A stretch of 64,000 nt of DNA. It comes from Neoceratodus forsteri (lineage: Eukaryota; Chordata; Ceratodontiformes; Ceratodontidae). The translations under genes were made by a program, and so were the position numbers. Where the stretch lies: NCBI GenBank assembly GCA_016271365.2, contig JADMNL010000028.1, positions 101,159,001 through 101,223,000 of the forward strand, in the 5' to 3' direction. Positions within the stretch are counted from its first letter, which is position 1. The number at the start of each line of letters is the position of its first letter. Shown here piece after piece: positions 22,205 to 33,718 of the stretch. The notes under the pieces were generated by a model, which made no database searches, was not told where the DNA came from, and was given only the letters and a program-made list of their open reading frames with translations.

Positions 22205-22640
22205 CACAGTTTTCCAAGTCAAGTACTTGCTCTGCTGAGGACAAAGGCTCAAAGGGGTTGCATAAGCTGAGTAATGCAAACATTAAGGTCCCAAGTAGGC
22301 AGGGTCCCTGAAGGAGGATTGGTATGCAGCAATCCCTTGAAAAATGTACAGAATACAGGATGAGCTGAAAGGAACGTAGCTGCCTGCTGACAGGAAGGCA
22401 GAGACAGCTGCCATTGCACTCTTAGTGTAGCTGGTCTGAGTCCCAAGCTATTGAGATGAACCATATAGTCAAGGACTGTGGCAAGCCAGCAGACTCTGGA
22501 GAAAGCTGCTTCCTCAGAGCACCATATAGTAAATCTCTCCACTTGGAGTTGTAGGTAGCTTTTGTGGAAGGCTTTAGAAGCCTTTAAAATATCCAGAACA
22601 CCTTGAGAGAGATGCAATCAGCAAACTAACTCTTCAAGAG
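22205..22640 (-). pseudogene. DIRS B tyrosine recombinase, N-terminal part
   Basis: The N-terminal core-binding half on the minus strand: GVLDILKASKAFHKSYLQLQ, then CWLATVLDYMVHLNSLGLR and LTWKTV, where element C interrupts it. The same block in D and F2 reads LSWKTAFLVAITSARR and LSWKTLFLVAITSAWR, which fixes the insertion point between the KTV and FLVAITSARR codons. One frameshift separates the two segments. Confidence 0.8.
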
Positions 22641-24720
22641 CCAGGCCTTGAGATTGAGAGATTCGATACCAAACACTCCCCTGAGAGCATGTTAACAGGT
22701 TGTAATTCCTAGGAAGAGACAGGGGAAGGTGGACTGCTAAGGACAACAAGAGAGGGTACCAGGGCTGTCTGGCCCAGTCTGGAGCAATCAGAATCACTTT
22801 GCAGGGTTGAGACCTGATTTTCACTAGCACCTTGAACAGGAGAGGGAAGGGGGGGAAGCATACAGGACCTTCCCTTCCCAATTGAGAACTAGGGCATCCA
22901 GGGGGACTGAGCCCAACACCGGGGGCCTGCAGCAAAAAAGAGGAAGTTGGTGATTGTCTGGGGCTGCAAAGATTCTATCTGTGGGTGCCCCATCTGAAGA
23001 AGATCACTTCAAAATCAGGGGATCTAGGGACCATTCTGGATGGCCCTGGGAAATCCTGCTGAGAGCATCTGCCAGGACATTGTCCTTCCCTGGGAGGTGC
23101 ACTGCTTTCAGAGAGGTATTCAGGGAATAGGCCAGAGACCATAACTTCATTGCCTCTGTGCACAAGGCCGTAGAACGAGTGCCCCCCCGCTTGTTGATGT
23201 ACCACATTGTGGTGGCACTGTCTGTCCTGGATCTGGAACTACTTTGTTCTGAACAGACTTGGAAAAACTTTGAAGTACTAGGAAACACTGCTCTGAGTTC
23301 CAAGAGATTGATATGAAGCAGAGACTTGAGGTCACCACAACCCTTGGGTGGTTAGATCCTCAAGTGGGCTCCCAGCCCAAGAGGGAAGCATCTGTGGTAA
23401 GGATCAAAGAATGAGATTGAGTGACTAAGGGAACCCTTGTCTTAGGTTGTCCTGATCCTGCCACCACTGCAAGATCTGGATCAGGGTTCGAGTCACTGGG
23501 ATTAGCTTGGTCAAAGAATCCTTTCTCTGGGACCAGAAGGTCTTTAAGGGAACTGAATGTCCCTCATTTGAAATCTTGCCCCTGACCACTGCTGTAGAGG
23601 CAGCCATGTGGGCCCAGGAGCTGCAGAAAATGCCTTGCTGGTCGAGACACCTGAGGGTAGAATGAAGAGGCCAGTGTAACAAGGGTCCTTGCCCTGTCCA
23701 GGGAAGGAAGGCTCTCTGCTTTTATTGTATCCAGCTCTGCCCTTATGAAGGTGAGGAGCTGCACTGGCTGCAAACTGACTTTGGAAGATTCAGAAGGAAT
23801 CCTAGAGAAGTGAGCAGTTGCTGAGTTATCTGAAGGTGTGACCTGACTTGGTCTGAGACTGACCTATTATGAGCCAGTCGCCCAGGTATGGAAAGATGGA
23901 GATCTTTTTCTCCTTAGGAAAGCAAACTCACTACTGCCAGGCATTTTGTGAACACTCTTGAGCTGAAGAAGCCAAAGGGCATTGCTCTGAATTGATACTG
24001 GCCTGAGGCATCCTAACCTGGAGGTACTTTCTGTGGGAGCTTCTGATGAGAATGTGGAAATAGGCATCCTTGAGGTCCAGGGAAACTAGCCCGTCTCCTG
24101 GCCTTAGAGAGGGTAGAATTATTCCCAGAGTCACCATTTTGAACTTTGGCTTTAAAAGATGCTTGTTTAAATATGAGATCCAGGATGGGCCGCCATTCTC
24201 TTTTTGGGAGTTAGGAAGTACCTGGAGTACAATTCTTTTCCCTTGTGTAGGTGTGGAACCCTTTCTATGGCTCTCAGAGCCAAGAGGAAGAGACCTTCTC
24301 TAGGGCAAGGGCCTCTGAAGGATTTGCAGGTGGAAAGGATCTGTCTCATCTGGGAAATTTTTTAGTTGAGAATTGTCCTGGCTTACTATTTCAGGACCCA
24401 TTTGTCTGATGTTAAAGACATCCAGTCCTGACAAAGTAAGCCAGCCTGCCCCCTACTGGTGGTGGAGAATCGGCCCGGGCAAACCAACTCAGGGTGCCTG
24501 TCTTGGCAGGGGGCTTAGGCTGAGGGGTGGTAGCAGGCCTGCTTGTACCCAGTCTGCCTCTCCCTCTGAAGAACCCCTCTGGGCAAAGGCGTGAAGAGGC
24601 TGCCTGGGCTTGGTAGAAAGGCCTGAAGAAAGGCCTGCCCCTGAATGCTGATGCCTCTGGGGAGTGGCTTGCTCTTCCTTGGCCTGAGCACTCCTATAGG
24701 TGGTCCTGTATTCATCCATT
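22641..24720 (-). pseudogene. DIRS B RT/RNase H/methyltransferase-like
   Basis: Fragmented frames in DIRS order. GDGLVSLDLKDAYFHI lies near 24060-24100. The catalytic box at 23877-23888 reads YLGD instead of YLDD, a one-base change that removes a catalytic aspartate. RNase H follows, with MWYINKRGGTRS and VHLPGKDNVLADALSR near 23050-23210. The tail with EWSLDPLILK and WGT near 23000 matches the region annotated in DIRS-1 as a DAM-like methyltransferase. Stops and frame breaks throughout show it is inactive. Confidence 0.8.
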
Positions 24721-26280
24721 TTCTTCTAGAGTTCTTGTTTGCTCCCCAGATACATTACTCCACAACAGGAAAATCCATGGCCTTAGTCTGGGATCCTGAG
24801 ACAGGCTAGTACATCTGAGCCAAGCTATCCTGCTCAAGGGCCACAGATGTAGCCATGACTCTAGACAAAACATCATTGGAGTCCACTGCAGCATGAAATT
24901 GCACCTTGGATGTCTCAATACCATCTGCAGCCACCTGCTCCAGCCTCCTGGCAAGCTGGCCAGGATCTGTTTAACTAGAGCCATTACAGTGTTCCATCTA
25001 GACTTCTGGTATCTAGCTGTGTAGGGCTATAATTAGCCTGCCTAAGTCCCAAAGATGCCATGTACTGTTTCCTTTGCCATGGCATCAATCCTCCTGGAGT
25101 CCTTATCTGGGAGGAGGTGGGCAAGGGTATATTTTGTTTTATCACAGAAAGCAGCCTGCACTACCCCAAACATGGCTTGCATTACTGGGAAAGGAACTCA
25201 GATCTGAGCCTGAAAGAGTATGGATCTTGTCCGCTCTCTTGTCCACAGGAGGTATAGAATTAGAGTCTGTACAATTTTGTCTGTTCTCAAAAGACTTATG
25301 AAGGGAATAGATAGCCTCTGGACTCTGGGATATCCCATCATCTCAACATAATCAGGCTCCTCCTGATCCTCTACAGCTTCTTCCATAGGAAGCTGAAGAG
25401 TTTCAGCCACTTTTTTGTAAAATATAAAATGGGAAGGGGACTCAGAAAGCCTAGGAGGAGAAACCGCTGAAGGTCTGTCTGGGGAGATGTCCGTCAATGG
25501 GCACATCCAGACTTTCATAATCACCATCACTATCCTCATATTTCCTTCCTCCTCCTCCGTTCATAAAATCTTCTAAATTATAATCCGAACCGGAGAACCG
25601 ATCAACAGAGTCCCTAACCGATGTGAGCCGGTTCAGTCGGAACCAGGTTAGCGACTGAACAATCCTTATCGCTTTGCTATTTCTATCAGTGGTCGGAGAA
25701 AGAACTTGTGATCCAAACCGCTGACTTATCCCTTCTTTTTCTTTTAACTGGAACCGACTTCAGAGTATGTTCTCCTTTGCCTGAAGAAGTTTCGCCTGGT
25801 CAAAGGGCACCTTCTGGTCTGTTGAACCAAACCGGCTGGCCATCCGGGTCAGCTGACTTTTGCCTCTCTTCCTTAGCCTACCTACTCTCTTTTCCAGGGT
25901 AGCTGAGGGAAACTTTTGCAATCTGGCAGTCTGAATCGAGGTGGTCAAACCTCAGACAACACAGGTGGTGGGGGTCAGCCTTAGCAGGGCTTCCCACACA
26001 CACTACAGTGTTGAAACCCAGTGGGCCTGGTTTTTTCTTTGCTTCGACATGGCCAGTTCAACCAAACTTACCCTTTTTCGGCAATCCGCTAGGCAAGCAC
26101 CCTTTATCGGTTCCTGACCGTATTACGGGTCGTGGAAAACCTGAAGAAACTGCTTTTTTTTAGAACCGATAAGGACCGTTACCACACTCTAAAAGTAGAA
26201 AAACTTTTTAACAAACCTGATCGGGTTCAACCAAACCGATTCAATGTTTCAAGTTCCACACAGAAGCAACAATAATAAAC
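24721..26280 (-). pseudogene. DIRS B gag
   Basis: Broken minus-strand frames precede the RT. Near 25900-25970 is CLRFDHLDSDC, resembling the CLG-x-DH-x4-C zinc-finger motif at the N-terminus of F2 gag. At 25198-25549 is FYKKVAETLQLPMEEAVEDQ, an acidic segment typical of the gag middle. At 24712-24984 are traces of the hydrophobic C-terminal region. The 5' leader continues to 26352, where element D interrupts. Confidence 0.6.
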
Positions 26281-26352
26281 CTATCAGTACTCACGGTACC
26301 ACAGACAGAGACTGAACCGACAGGTTAGATGGAATAAATTCGTTGAAACTAA

Positions 26353-26568
26353 GAAATACAGGTTACCTACCTGTAACAGGAGTTCTAGGAATGGTATATG
26401 TTGTTCATCCACACTTATTGGCAGGTTCCCTTCCGCTTTAAATCTTGGCCGAAGGTCTTCCAGTTGGCTCCTCCCACCCACCGGTGGTAAAACTCGGCCT
26501 CGCCCCATGACGCCAGATCTGGCCCGGCTGAAGCTCAGGGTTGTGCGTCGGGCTGAGGTCGGTGGTCG
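26353..26568 (-). repeat. DIRS D left terminal inverted repeat
   Basis: It starts GAAATACAGGTTACCTACC. The inner section (TGTTGTTCATCCACAC and beyond) is the inverse of the right repeat. The family resembles the ends of E and G, which also carry a TTCATCCACAC or ACATCCACAC block. Confidence 0.87.
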
Positions 26569-26656
26569 GTGGATGAACAACATATACCATCTTAGAACTC
26601 CTGTTACAGGTGAGTAACCTGTATTTCTAGGGACATGGATATGTTGTTCATCCACA
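26569..26656 (-). repeat. DIRS D internal complementary region
   Basis: GAACTCCTGTTACAGGTGAG is the complement of the left outer end, and AGGGACATGGATATGTTG is the complement of the right outer end. They join at TTTCTAG, about 26624-26630. Confidence 0.88.
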
Positions 26657-27700
26657 CTGTTGGCAGACTCCTAGCAGTTCTCCGGAGGAGGGAGGCAAGG
26701 CACACCCCAATACTTACTTGGGAAATAAGGACTGGAGAACCGAGGCCCCAAACCAGCATCCGGCATGACTCAAGGTCGATGTGGTAATGGTAATAAAGGT
26801 GTGTGCTGGCTTTCAGGTAGCAGCCCTGCAGATTTCCTGATAGGGACGCCCTGGAAGCAGCCACACATGCAGCAGTATGACGGGTAGAATGAGCTCTTAT
26901 CCCTCTGGGAGGCTTCATGCCCCCAACTTATAGCAGCGATCTATGCAGGAGGTGACCCACCTGCCTATCGCCCCGCTTGGCTGCAGGTCTGCCAGATGCG
27001 GTTTGAGCGTAGTGACAAACAGCTGGCGAACCTCTCCCTGATTTGCGCAGCTCCTTATAATAAGCGAGCCTTCTAGGTCCAGAGTATGGAGCCCATATTC
27101 GCCTCCGAGTGTGATTGGGGTAGAACACCGCAGAGTCAGCACTTGGTTAAGGTGAAACTCCGACAACACCTTCAGAAGGAATTTCGGGTGGGGGCGCAGG
27201 ACAACCTTGTCCCTGTGGAAGACCAGGTAAGGAGACACGATGCAAAGCGCCTGGAGCTCTCCCATCCTTCTGGCTGACGTGATAGCCACCAAGAAGGCGG
27301 TCTTCCACGACAGGTGAGAGAGTTCACACCTGTGCATTGGTTCGAATGGCTTGCCCATGAGCTTTGCCAGTACCACCAGTAGATCCCACGGAGGTGGAGG
27401 TTCTCGCACCGGAGGGGAAATGTGATCAAGGCCTTTGAAAAAGTGCCCGACCACCTTTTCCTGCGCCACCGACTGCTTCCTGCCCGCGCCTCGTAAGCAC
27501 AGATGGCTGCCAGGTGCACCTTTAGGGTCGCCGACCTAAGCCCCTGACTAGAAAGGGACTATAAATAGTCCAAAATGCTTGCCACAGAACAGGAGGAAGG
27601 GTCCAGGCCCTTGCTCCTGACACCAAATGGAGAATCTCTTCCATTTGAAGAGCATTTTCTGGTCGACTTCACGGGACGTCTCAACCACATTGAGGACCTT
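26657..27700 (-). pseudogene. DIRS D tyrosine recombinase
   Basis: Two main frames. The upstream one, 26915-27469 (about 184 residues), carries LSWKTAFLVAITSARR with the first catalytic arginine and DKVVLRPHPKFLLKV. The downstream one, 26604-26918, has IRAHSTRHTAA with the histidine and second arginine, then LYYHYHIDLESC where the nucleophilic tyrosine is expected. The four catalytic positions still look present, but a frame change between the halves disables the gene. Confidence 0.83.
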
Positions 27701-29640
27701 GTCGAAAGACCCAAGGCCTGGAACTGTCAGCCAGGAACCAGGCCATCAGGTGAGGGATTGAAAGGTCCAGATGGAACACCTTCCCCTGATTGACTGAAAG
27801 CAGGTCCGGAAGTAGCTGGAAGCTGCCTCGGGAGCCTGGAGCTGAGGCTGAGGAGATCTGGTACCAGAACTGGCGGGCCAGTCTGGGGCTATCAGGATCA
27901 CCTGCGCCTTGTCCCTCCTGCTTTGAGAAGCACCTGTGAATCAAGGGAGATGGGGAAAGGCGTAGAAGAGGCCGGGTCCACAGCTCGAGAAGGCATCCCC
28001 TGCAGCGAGCCCTGCTGAGGGGGCGGGATGAAACAGCCTCAGCTTCACTGCCTCCCTGGAGGCAAACAGGTCCACCTGAGGTGTGCCCCAGTGGGAGAAC
28101 AGATCTTGCACTACCACTGGCAGGAGAGACCACTGCGAGATGCAGCCCTATCCTGCTCAGGGCATCGGCCAGGGTGTTGGAGGCTCCTGCCACATGAATG
28201 GCTAGGAGATCCGCGCCCAGGCATGACGAGCGGACCAAATGCGGAGAGCTTCCTCGTATAGAAGCATGGAGCGCTCCGCGCCTGGCGTTCAGGTAGTACA
28301 TGGTCGGGGCTTGTCCGCCTGGACTTGGACCACTTGACCCCGGAGAATGGAGCAAAGGCGGTGAGAGCTAGGCGGACCGCCGGAGCTCCAGCAGGTTGAT
28401 GTGGCATCGACTCCCGCGGGACCAGAGGCCGCACTGGTGTTCCCCCAGATGGGCACCCCAACCCATCAGAGAGGCGCCTGTCGATAGAGAGACCGCGGCT
28501 CGGGCGGACAAACGGGATGCCCTCCTGCAGATGAAATGGAACGGTCCACCACTGGAGAGCGTTCCACATCTCCGGGTCACTATCACTAGCTGGTCCAAAG
28601 GATCGCAGCGTTGTGACCACTGGCTGGCCAGTCCCCACTGAAGGGGGCGCATGTGCCAGCGGGCCCAATGGACCACGCTGGTACAGGCCGCCATGAGACC
28701 CAGAAGGCGCAGGAAGTCCCGGGCAGGGCGCATTGCCCAACCAGAAATGACTGGGCAAAGGAGGTAAGAACCTCGCCCTGTCCGCCAGGAGCGTGCTCTG
28801 GTCAAGAGAGCCGAGCCTGCCCCGATGAACAGGATCACCTGCTTCGCCTCGAGTTCGACTTGGCATCGCTGGATGAGAAGGCCGACTGAGAGCAAACCTG
28901 GAGGGCCAGATCTCTGGACCGCCCACCTCCGGCCTGAGGGGCTGCTACCAGCCAATCGCCCAGGTAAGGGTACACTGGACCCTCAGCACCGCAGGAATGC
29001 TGTCACCACTGCCATGCATTTGGTGAAGACCCTGGAGCTGGAGATAAGTCAAGGGCATGGCTCGGAATCAAGAGGATCCTCCGCCAAAGCGGAGGAATCT
29101 CCGGCGGACGGATGGATAGGGACGTGAAAGAACGCGTGCCGTAGGTCCAGAGAGCAGAACCACACGCCGTGTTCCAGAGATGGTATTATCTGTGCCAGAG
29201 TGACCATCCTGAAGGTTCGAGACCTTAGGAACTTGTTCAGGTCGTGCAGATCTAGATTGGGGCACCAGCCCCCGGCCTGTTTCGAACCAGGAAATACTGG
29301 ACACGAACCCCGGTCTGAAGGGTCCTCACTGGTGATCACCTCCTCTTGGAGGAGGGGAGACATGTCGGCTCGGGTGAGCCGCCAGTGAGGCTGCGGACCC
29401 CGAGGCCCCCGAGGTGCGACGACTCTGGAAGGGTGGGGCCTGCTCGAATTCCAGAGGTAGGCCTTTTCCCACCACCTCCAGTACCCACCTGTCCGTGGTA
29501 ACAGTGACCAGGCAGAAAGGAAGAGTCTCGAGCCATCCCCCATGGGGGAACCAGGGTGAGGTGACAGGATGGGGCGACACCCCTCAGCCCGGCCATCAGC
29601 AGGCTTGAGGAGGACCGCCGAGGGACGCTCCTGGGCCTCC
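27701..29640 (-). pseudogene. DIRS D RT/RNase H/methyltransferase-like
   Basis: The RT palm has WFCSLDLRHAFFHVPIHPS near 29130-29170. The catalytic box at 28955-28966 reads YLGD, the same aspartate-to-glycine change as in B. RNase H motifs follow as MYYLNARRGALHA and VAGASNTLADALSR at about 28150-28300. Long overlapping frames (28111-28926, 28368-28955, 29049-29642) shift between phases, so the protein is broken. It would copy element RNA into DNA. Confidence 0.82.
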
Positions 29641-31815
29641 ACCTCCCTGCTTCCTGTTGGAGGAAGTCGACGGCTTGGCTTGGGATACCGTTCGAGCCTG
29701 CTGGCCCTGACGTTGTTGGGTCGGGCGGGCTACGGGCGCAGAAGGACGGTGGCTTAGTGCTGGCCTTGTCCTCTGAGCGGAAGAGACAGAGTCCAAGGTA
29801 GCATTGGACTCTCGATCCTCTGCAGGTGACCTTCCACCCCAGGGTCGAAGAGGTCAGTCCCCAAAAGGAACATCCGCCAACTTGTGCTGGGTATCCGAGG
29901 TAAAGGTGATATTTCAGCCAAGCTCGACGACGCATGGCCACTGCGGCCGCCACAGACCTGGCACATGAGTCCCCGATGTCTAACGCAGTCTGGAGCTGCT
30001 GTTTAGCCACTGTTCTGCCCCCGCACCTGCCTGACCGTAGTCTGCAGATCTGGCGGAAGATGAGGGACAACTATCCAGGAGCCCAACAGGGCGTGAGAAA
30101 ATGTGCCATGAGGATGGCCGAACTGGCCTGACGAAGGCCGAGAGAGGAGCATAGACTTTTCGCCCGCATAATCCAATTTCTTGATTCTTGTCAGGAGGTT
30201 TGTCCACATCCTGACGCTCTCGCACGCTTGGAAAACGCTGTCGAACCAACCCTCGGGCCGAGGGGTGTTCCAAAACCAGACAGGGAACTAGTAGGGATCA
30301 GATACTTCTGGCCACAACCCAGTCAAGGCGCAGGGCAGGAAGCAGGACATTGCCAAAGTTCCAAGGCCGGACCACTATGGCTTCGCCACCGGAGGCCTCC
30401 AGAGAGAATCCCCAGTCCAGAATCTCCGTGAGGGGATACCTGGTCTGCTTAGAAACGGGTTCGAAGCTCATCCCAGTGGACTCGAGATGAGTCGAAGCAA
30501 CCCTAAGAAGGACGAAGGGCTATCGTCCATTGACTGCCCTCCCGAGGACTCCAAGTCCATGCGCTTGGAGAAGAGGGAGGAACCATCATCGGACTCAGAA
30601 GAGTCCTCAAAGAGCTGCCTCGGCCCTGAGCCACCCTCCACCTGCCGAGGTTTATCGGGAGTGAGGGTGACAGACAGCCTATGGGCAAACCCAAAGCCGA
30701 CCGAGAATTTTGGTCGGAGCCCCAACTAATGGCTGTGGAGGCGGAGGTTCCACCAGAATCGGTGGGCAGCTGGAATTGGCTGAACAACCGCCTGAGAACA
30801 GGCTCCTCGACTACAACGAGGGTTGTTTGCTGCTCCGTGACAGCCACTTAATGGCTTGGGAAGACGACTGCTCTGCTTATTCCCGGTCAAAGGGAGCTGT
30901 TACACATAAGTTCCTCGTATTCCAACGCAACTTGCGCCAAGCCTCCTCGTCCGAGGAAAGCGGTGGTACGCTTGCCGCTGCAAGCCGAGACCGCCTAAGG
31001 CGGGGATCGTTGGACCGCGAGGATGTCAGGAGACCGAGAGTCTCGACTGGCCGAGGGAGGCGAGGAGAAGTGTCGGAATCGGCACTCCTGGCTCGGACAA
31101 TCCCACCTAAGGCTCCGGAACCGGAGGCACAGACGAGCCGACAGGATCCTCAACTCCCACCGGGGAACTGGGAGAGGGATTCAGCTTCTCCAGCCGACAA
31201 CCTGCCTAACGGGTCGAGGAAAATCTCGACCGCGGTCGACAGGAGTCCTCGTTGAACTGGCCTGACAGGGACACCGTAAGCTAAGGTCGAAGCTGAGGGG
31301 TCGAATCAAGTCGACTGTTGACAAGGAGGGGATCTTTCCGCCCAAGAGCTGCCGACGGAGAGACGACTTTTGCTCTTTTGACCTGGAAAAAGGTCCCGAA
31401 GAAGCTGGACCCTCACCTTTGGTCGAGAGGGTCAGACAAAGCTCCTTAAAAGAAGCCGAGTACGAGGCACCGAGAGAGAGTGGACAAATGCCGCAGCCGA
31501 GGTAGAAGCGGCCCGCGCCGCCTCCTCTTCGAGGGCGATCATCTGCTCTAGCTGATCCGCCGAGCCCGCCGCCGCGGACACCTCCAATCGGGCCTCTTTA
31601 GATTTCACCGGTGGAATTCTTTTCTCGGGGCGCCCCAGTTGTAATCGGGCAGACGGTCTTCAGGAGCGTAGGCGAAAAGGAAGAGCACAAGTCGCAGGCC
31701 TGCGGGTACGTGCTCAAGGCCCAGCAGTAGGCGACGTGGAGGCGGATCCGTCTTAGACATCTTCTGCCCGCAAGGGCACCTCCAAAACCGAGTCGATTTG
31801 TCCATTGCAGCCATG
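29641..31815 (-). pseudogene. DIRS D gag
   Basis: It starts near 31815 with MAAMDKSTRFWRCPCGQKM. A shifted frame gives YCWALSTYPQACDLCSSFSP, matching the second half of the gag zinc finger (C-x2-C followed by FSP). The C-terminal part near 29980-30070 has KQQLQTALDIGDSCARS and AVAMRRRAWLKY, equivalent to the KLQTALDMVDAFA and TMHHRTWL blocks of E. Numerous stops and phase changes occur between. The sequence is GC-rich. Confidence 0.65.
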
Positions 31816-31934
31816 AGGAGAAAAAGACCAAGTCTTTAGCAAAAACTTTTAATTTCGAACTTTTCGAAGAATTAGGAACCAGTCTTAATCGCAACGTGTT
31901 AAGGAGGGAACCTGAGCTTCCAAGCGGTAAGGAA

Positions 31935-32078
31935 GATCTGGCGTCATGGGGCGGAGCCGAGAGTTTTACCACCCGGGTGGGTGGGAGGAGCCAGCTTGAA
32001 GACCTTCCGGCAAGATTTAAAGCAGCAAGGAACCTGCCAATAAGTGTGGATGAACAACATATCCATGTCCCTAGAAAA
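31935..32078 (-). repeat. DIRS D right terminal inverted repeat
   Basis: The inverse of the inner left repeat, ending CATATCCATGTCCCTAGAAA. After it the leader of B resumes with ACTTTGACTAAATTGAACC. Confidence 0.86.
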
Positions 32079-32134
32079 AACAACACTTTGACTAAATTGA
32101 ACCGAGCAAAGGAGAAATCTCCGGAGCGACTGTT

Positions 32135-32323
32135 CAGTGAGGTGGAGTAAAGAATCTGACGGTTTGGGTTCAAACAACAACAGAGTCTCAACCGAGCTTG
32201 AGCTCGAGCTCAGCGTTCCATGCCTTGCATGGAAAGTTAACTCTTTCCTCTCCGGGGCAGTTCAAAGGTTGGATATCACTGCAATAGTCAGAATACAGCA
32301 AGACTTCATGTTGTCTGAATGAC
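32135..32323 (-). repeat. DIRS B right terminal inverted repeat
   Basis: The 5' end of element B on the minus strand. It pairs with the left repeat and ends CTTCATGTTGTCTGAA. Flanking host-like sequence (TGACCTTTTCCTAGTTC) follows. Confidence 0.87.
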
Positions 32324-32329
32324 CTTTTC

Positions 32330-33188
32330 CTAGTTCAACACTTCAGTTATTGCACTTACAATTATGTCTGTGTCCGAAGTACTGATAAAATAATACAGAC
32401 ACCTGTAATTCCAAAGTTTTCTTGGGCAAAACAAGATTTTTTTAATTTGTAGGGATATATTCAAGTTTTACCATCTTTATTTAAAAAAAGTGAACAAAAT
32501 TAAAGATTTCAATTGCACAATCTTTCCCCAGCATATCAAGTTTGTTGTAACAAGTACAATAAAATTACAATCAGCAAACCAAAATGGGTAATTTTCAAAC
32601 TCCTACAATAAAAAAAGGGTCACTTCAAACAGAGAGATGAAACTTTTTTGTTTACAAGAGAAAAACATCCTTTCAGCAGCACTGTAAAATATTGGCATTA
32701 AAATTTCCATAACCTAATGCAACAGATAAGAGGAGCTGAAGAACAATACATCACAATGTATGAGGTAATTCAGAGCCCTAGAACTTACATTATGATCTGT
32801 AACTCTAACCAACAAAACAACAAAATGATTCCGTTAATTCAACATAAACAGCGGCCCAATCTGCTCAGTTGCTTGCATGTGCATTTACTGTTTTTGTTAA
32901 AAATAAGTGTTCCATGTTTGAGCATTTCTTAAGGTTGTACTCTCCAATATTAAACTTTTGGTTGCTTTTTCAGATACACTTAATAGAATTCCCGTCCCCC
33001 TTCCATCGTCCTGTAACATGCATCTTTAAAAAGATAGACACTACTGAACATGCCTGAGGCCTAGGAGTACCCAGATATAAAGACCATCTGCACTGCTACT
33101 TCCTTTTCCTGTCAAAGATTTTGGCCACCTGTTTATTAAAGAGGACTGGAAATTTGTGCTGATTGGTGGCAGACAGCACTTTTCTTGT
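32330..33188 (-). other. possible host terminal exon and 3' UTR
   Basis: On the minus strand, 33188-33096 is open for about 30 residues, reading KFPVLFNKQVAKIFDRKRK and then a TAG stop at 33096-33098; an in-frame stop lies just upstream. A long AT-rich stretch with no transposon features follows, with AATAAA on the minus strand at 32481-32476, about 620 bases after the stop. A basic C-terminus, a UTR-like composition and a polyadenylation signal suit a last exon. A convincing splice acceptor is not clear and I do not recognise the protein, so this is tentative. Confidence 0.35.
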
Positions 33189-33439
33189 TTACAAAAATGA
33201 AATTCATACCTCCAAATGATGCAGTTAACGGTACCTGTATAAACAGCGGCACCTTGTCACCCACCATAGTTCCACTGCCCCGGATGGAGGTCCGAGGGCA
33301 GTGCAGGCACGCGGGCGACAAAAGTAGTAGGAAGGCACTCTGGTCCTGCAGCGTGAACGTGCCTCCACACTCACGTGGGCGGCCGTGACAGGAGAGGGGA
33401 GAAAAATAGGGGGAAAAATGGGGTAAAAAAAAAATTTAC
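33189..33439. other. unassigned, GC-rich then A-rich
   Basis: A GC-rich patch (33270-33390) leads into an A-rich run next to element E. A minus-strand frame ends in LFIQ followed by a donor-like CAG/GTACC near 33232, but the gap to the possible exon is too short for a vertebrate intron. Confidence 0.3.
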
Positions 33440-33718
33440 TACAAAAAGCAGTTAGTCACCTGTAACCGTAGTTCTACTAGTGGTATACAGTTCACATCCA
33501 CACACTGGCAGTTCTGCTGGAGTCATATGCTCCTCCCATCAACCAAGTGGTACATCCTCTGGCTCTGCCTGTGACGTCAGATCTTATGAATGCTGGCTGC
33601 AGGGATCTGGGCACCACTTGCCAGAGGAGGTCAGGGGTGTGCATCACTAGTAGAACTATAGTTACTGGAAAGTAAACCATATTTCTAACAATGTGGATAC
33701 ATTTCACCATCCACACAC
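33440..33718 (-). repeat. DIRS E left repeat and ICR
   Basis: The left end starts near GCAGTTAGTCACCTGTAACC and includes CACATCCACACACTGGCAG. The internal complementary region at 33637-33718 begins GTGTGCATCACTAGTAGAAC and ends ACCATCCACACACTAG. They lie directly beside each other, as in D. Confidence 0.78.

Larger units (their letters stand above)
26353..32078 (-). mobile_element. DIRS-type retrotransposon D, inside B
   Basis: A structurally complete DIRS of about 5.7 kb. Inverted repeats at 26353-26568 and 31935-32078 share GGATGAACAACATAT, TGGCAGGTTCC and GGCTCCTCCCACCC. The internal complementary region at 26569-26656 lies directly beside the left repeat, the normal place near the 3' end. 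Coding order on the minus strand is gag, RT/RNase H, recombinase. It sits in the 5' leader of B, so it is younger than B. Coding regions are frameshifted and the RT catalytic box is mutated. Confidence 0.9.
16713..32323 (-). mobile_element. DIRS-type retrotransposon B (split by C and D)
   Basis: The two ends are long inverted repeats of each other: 16755-16895 matches the reverse complement of 32140-32300 closely, sharing CAGTGATATCCAACCTTTG and GAGGAAAGAGTTAACTTTCC. An internal complementary region at 17139-17236 joins the reverse complements of both outer ends. On the minus strand the coding order is gag, RT/RNase H, recombinase. Elements C and D together add about 10 kb; without them B would be about 5.5 kb, a normal DIRS length. 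The nearly identical terminal repeats suggest a fairly recent arrival, yet the coding regions are heavily broken. Confidence 0.88.

Noticed and set aside
33189..33390. A GC-rich upstream exon ending in a CAG/GTACC donor
   Set aside because: The gap to the supposed terminal exon is about 45 bases, too short for a vertebrate intron, and nothing else supports the frame.
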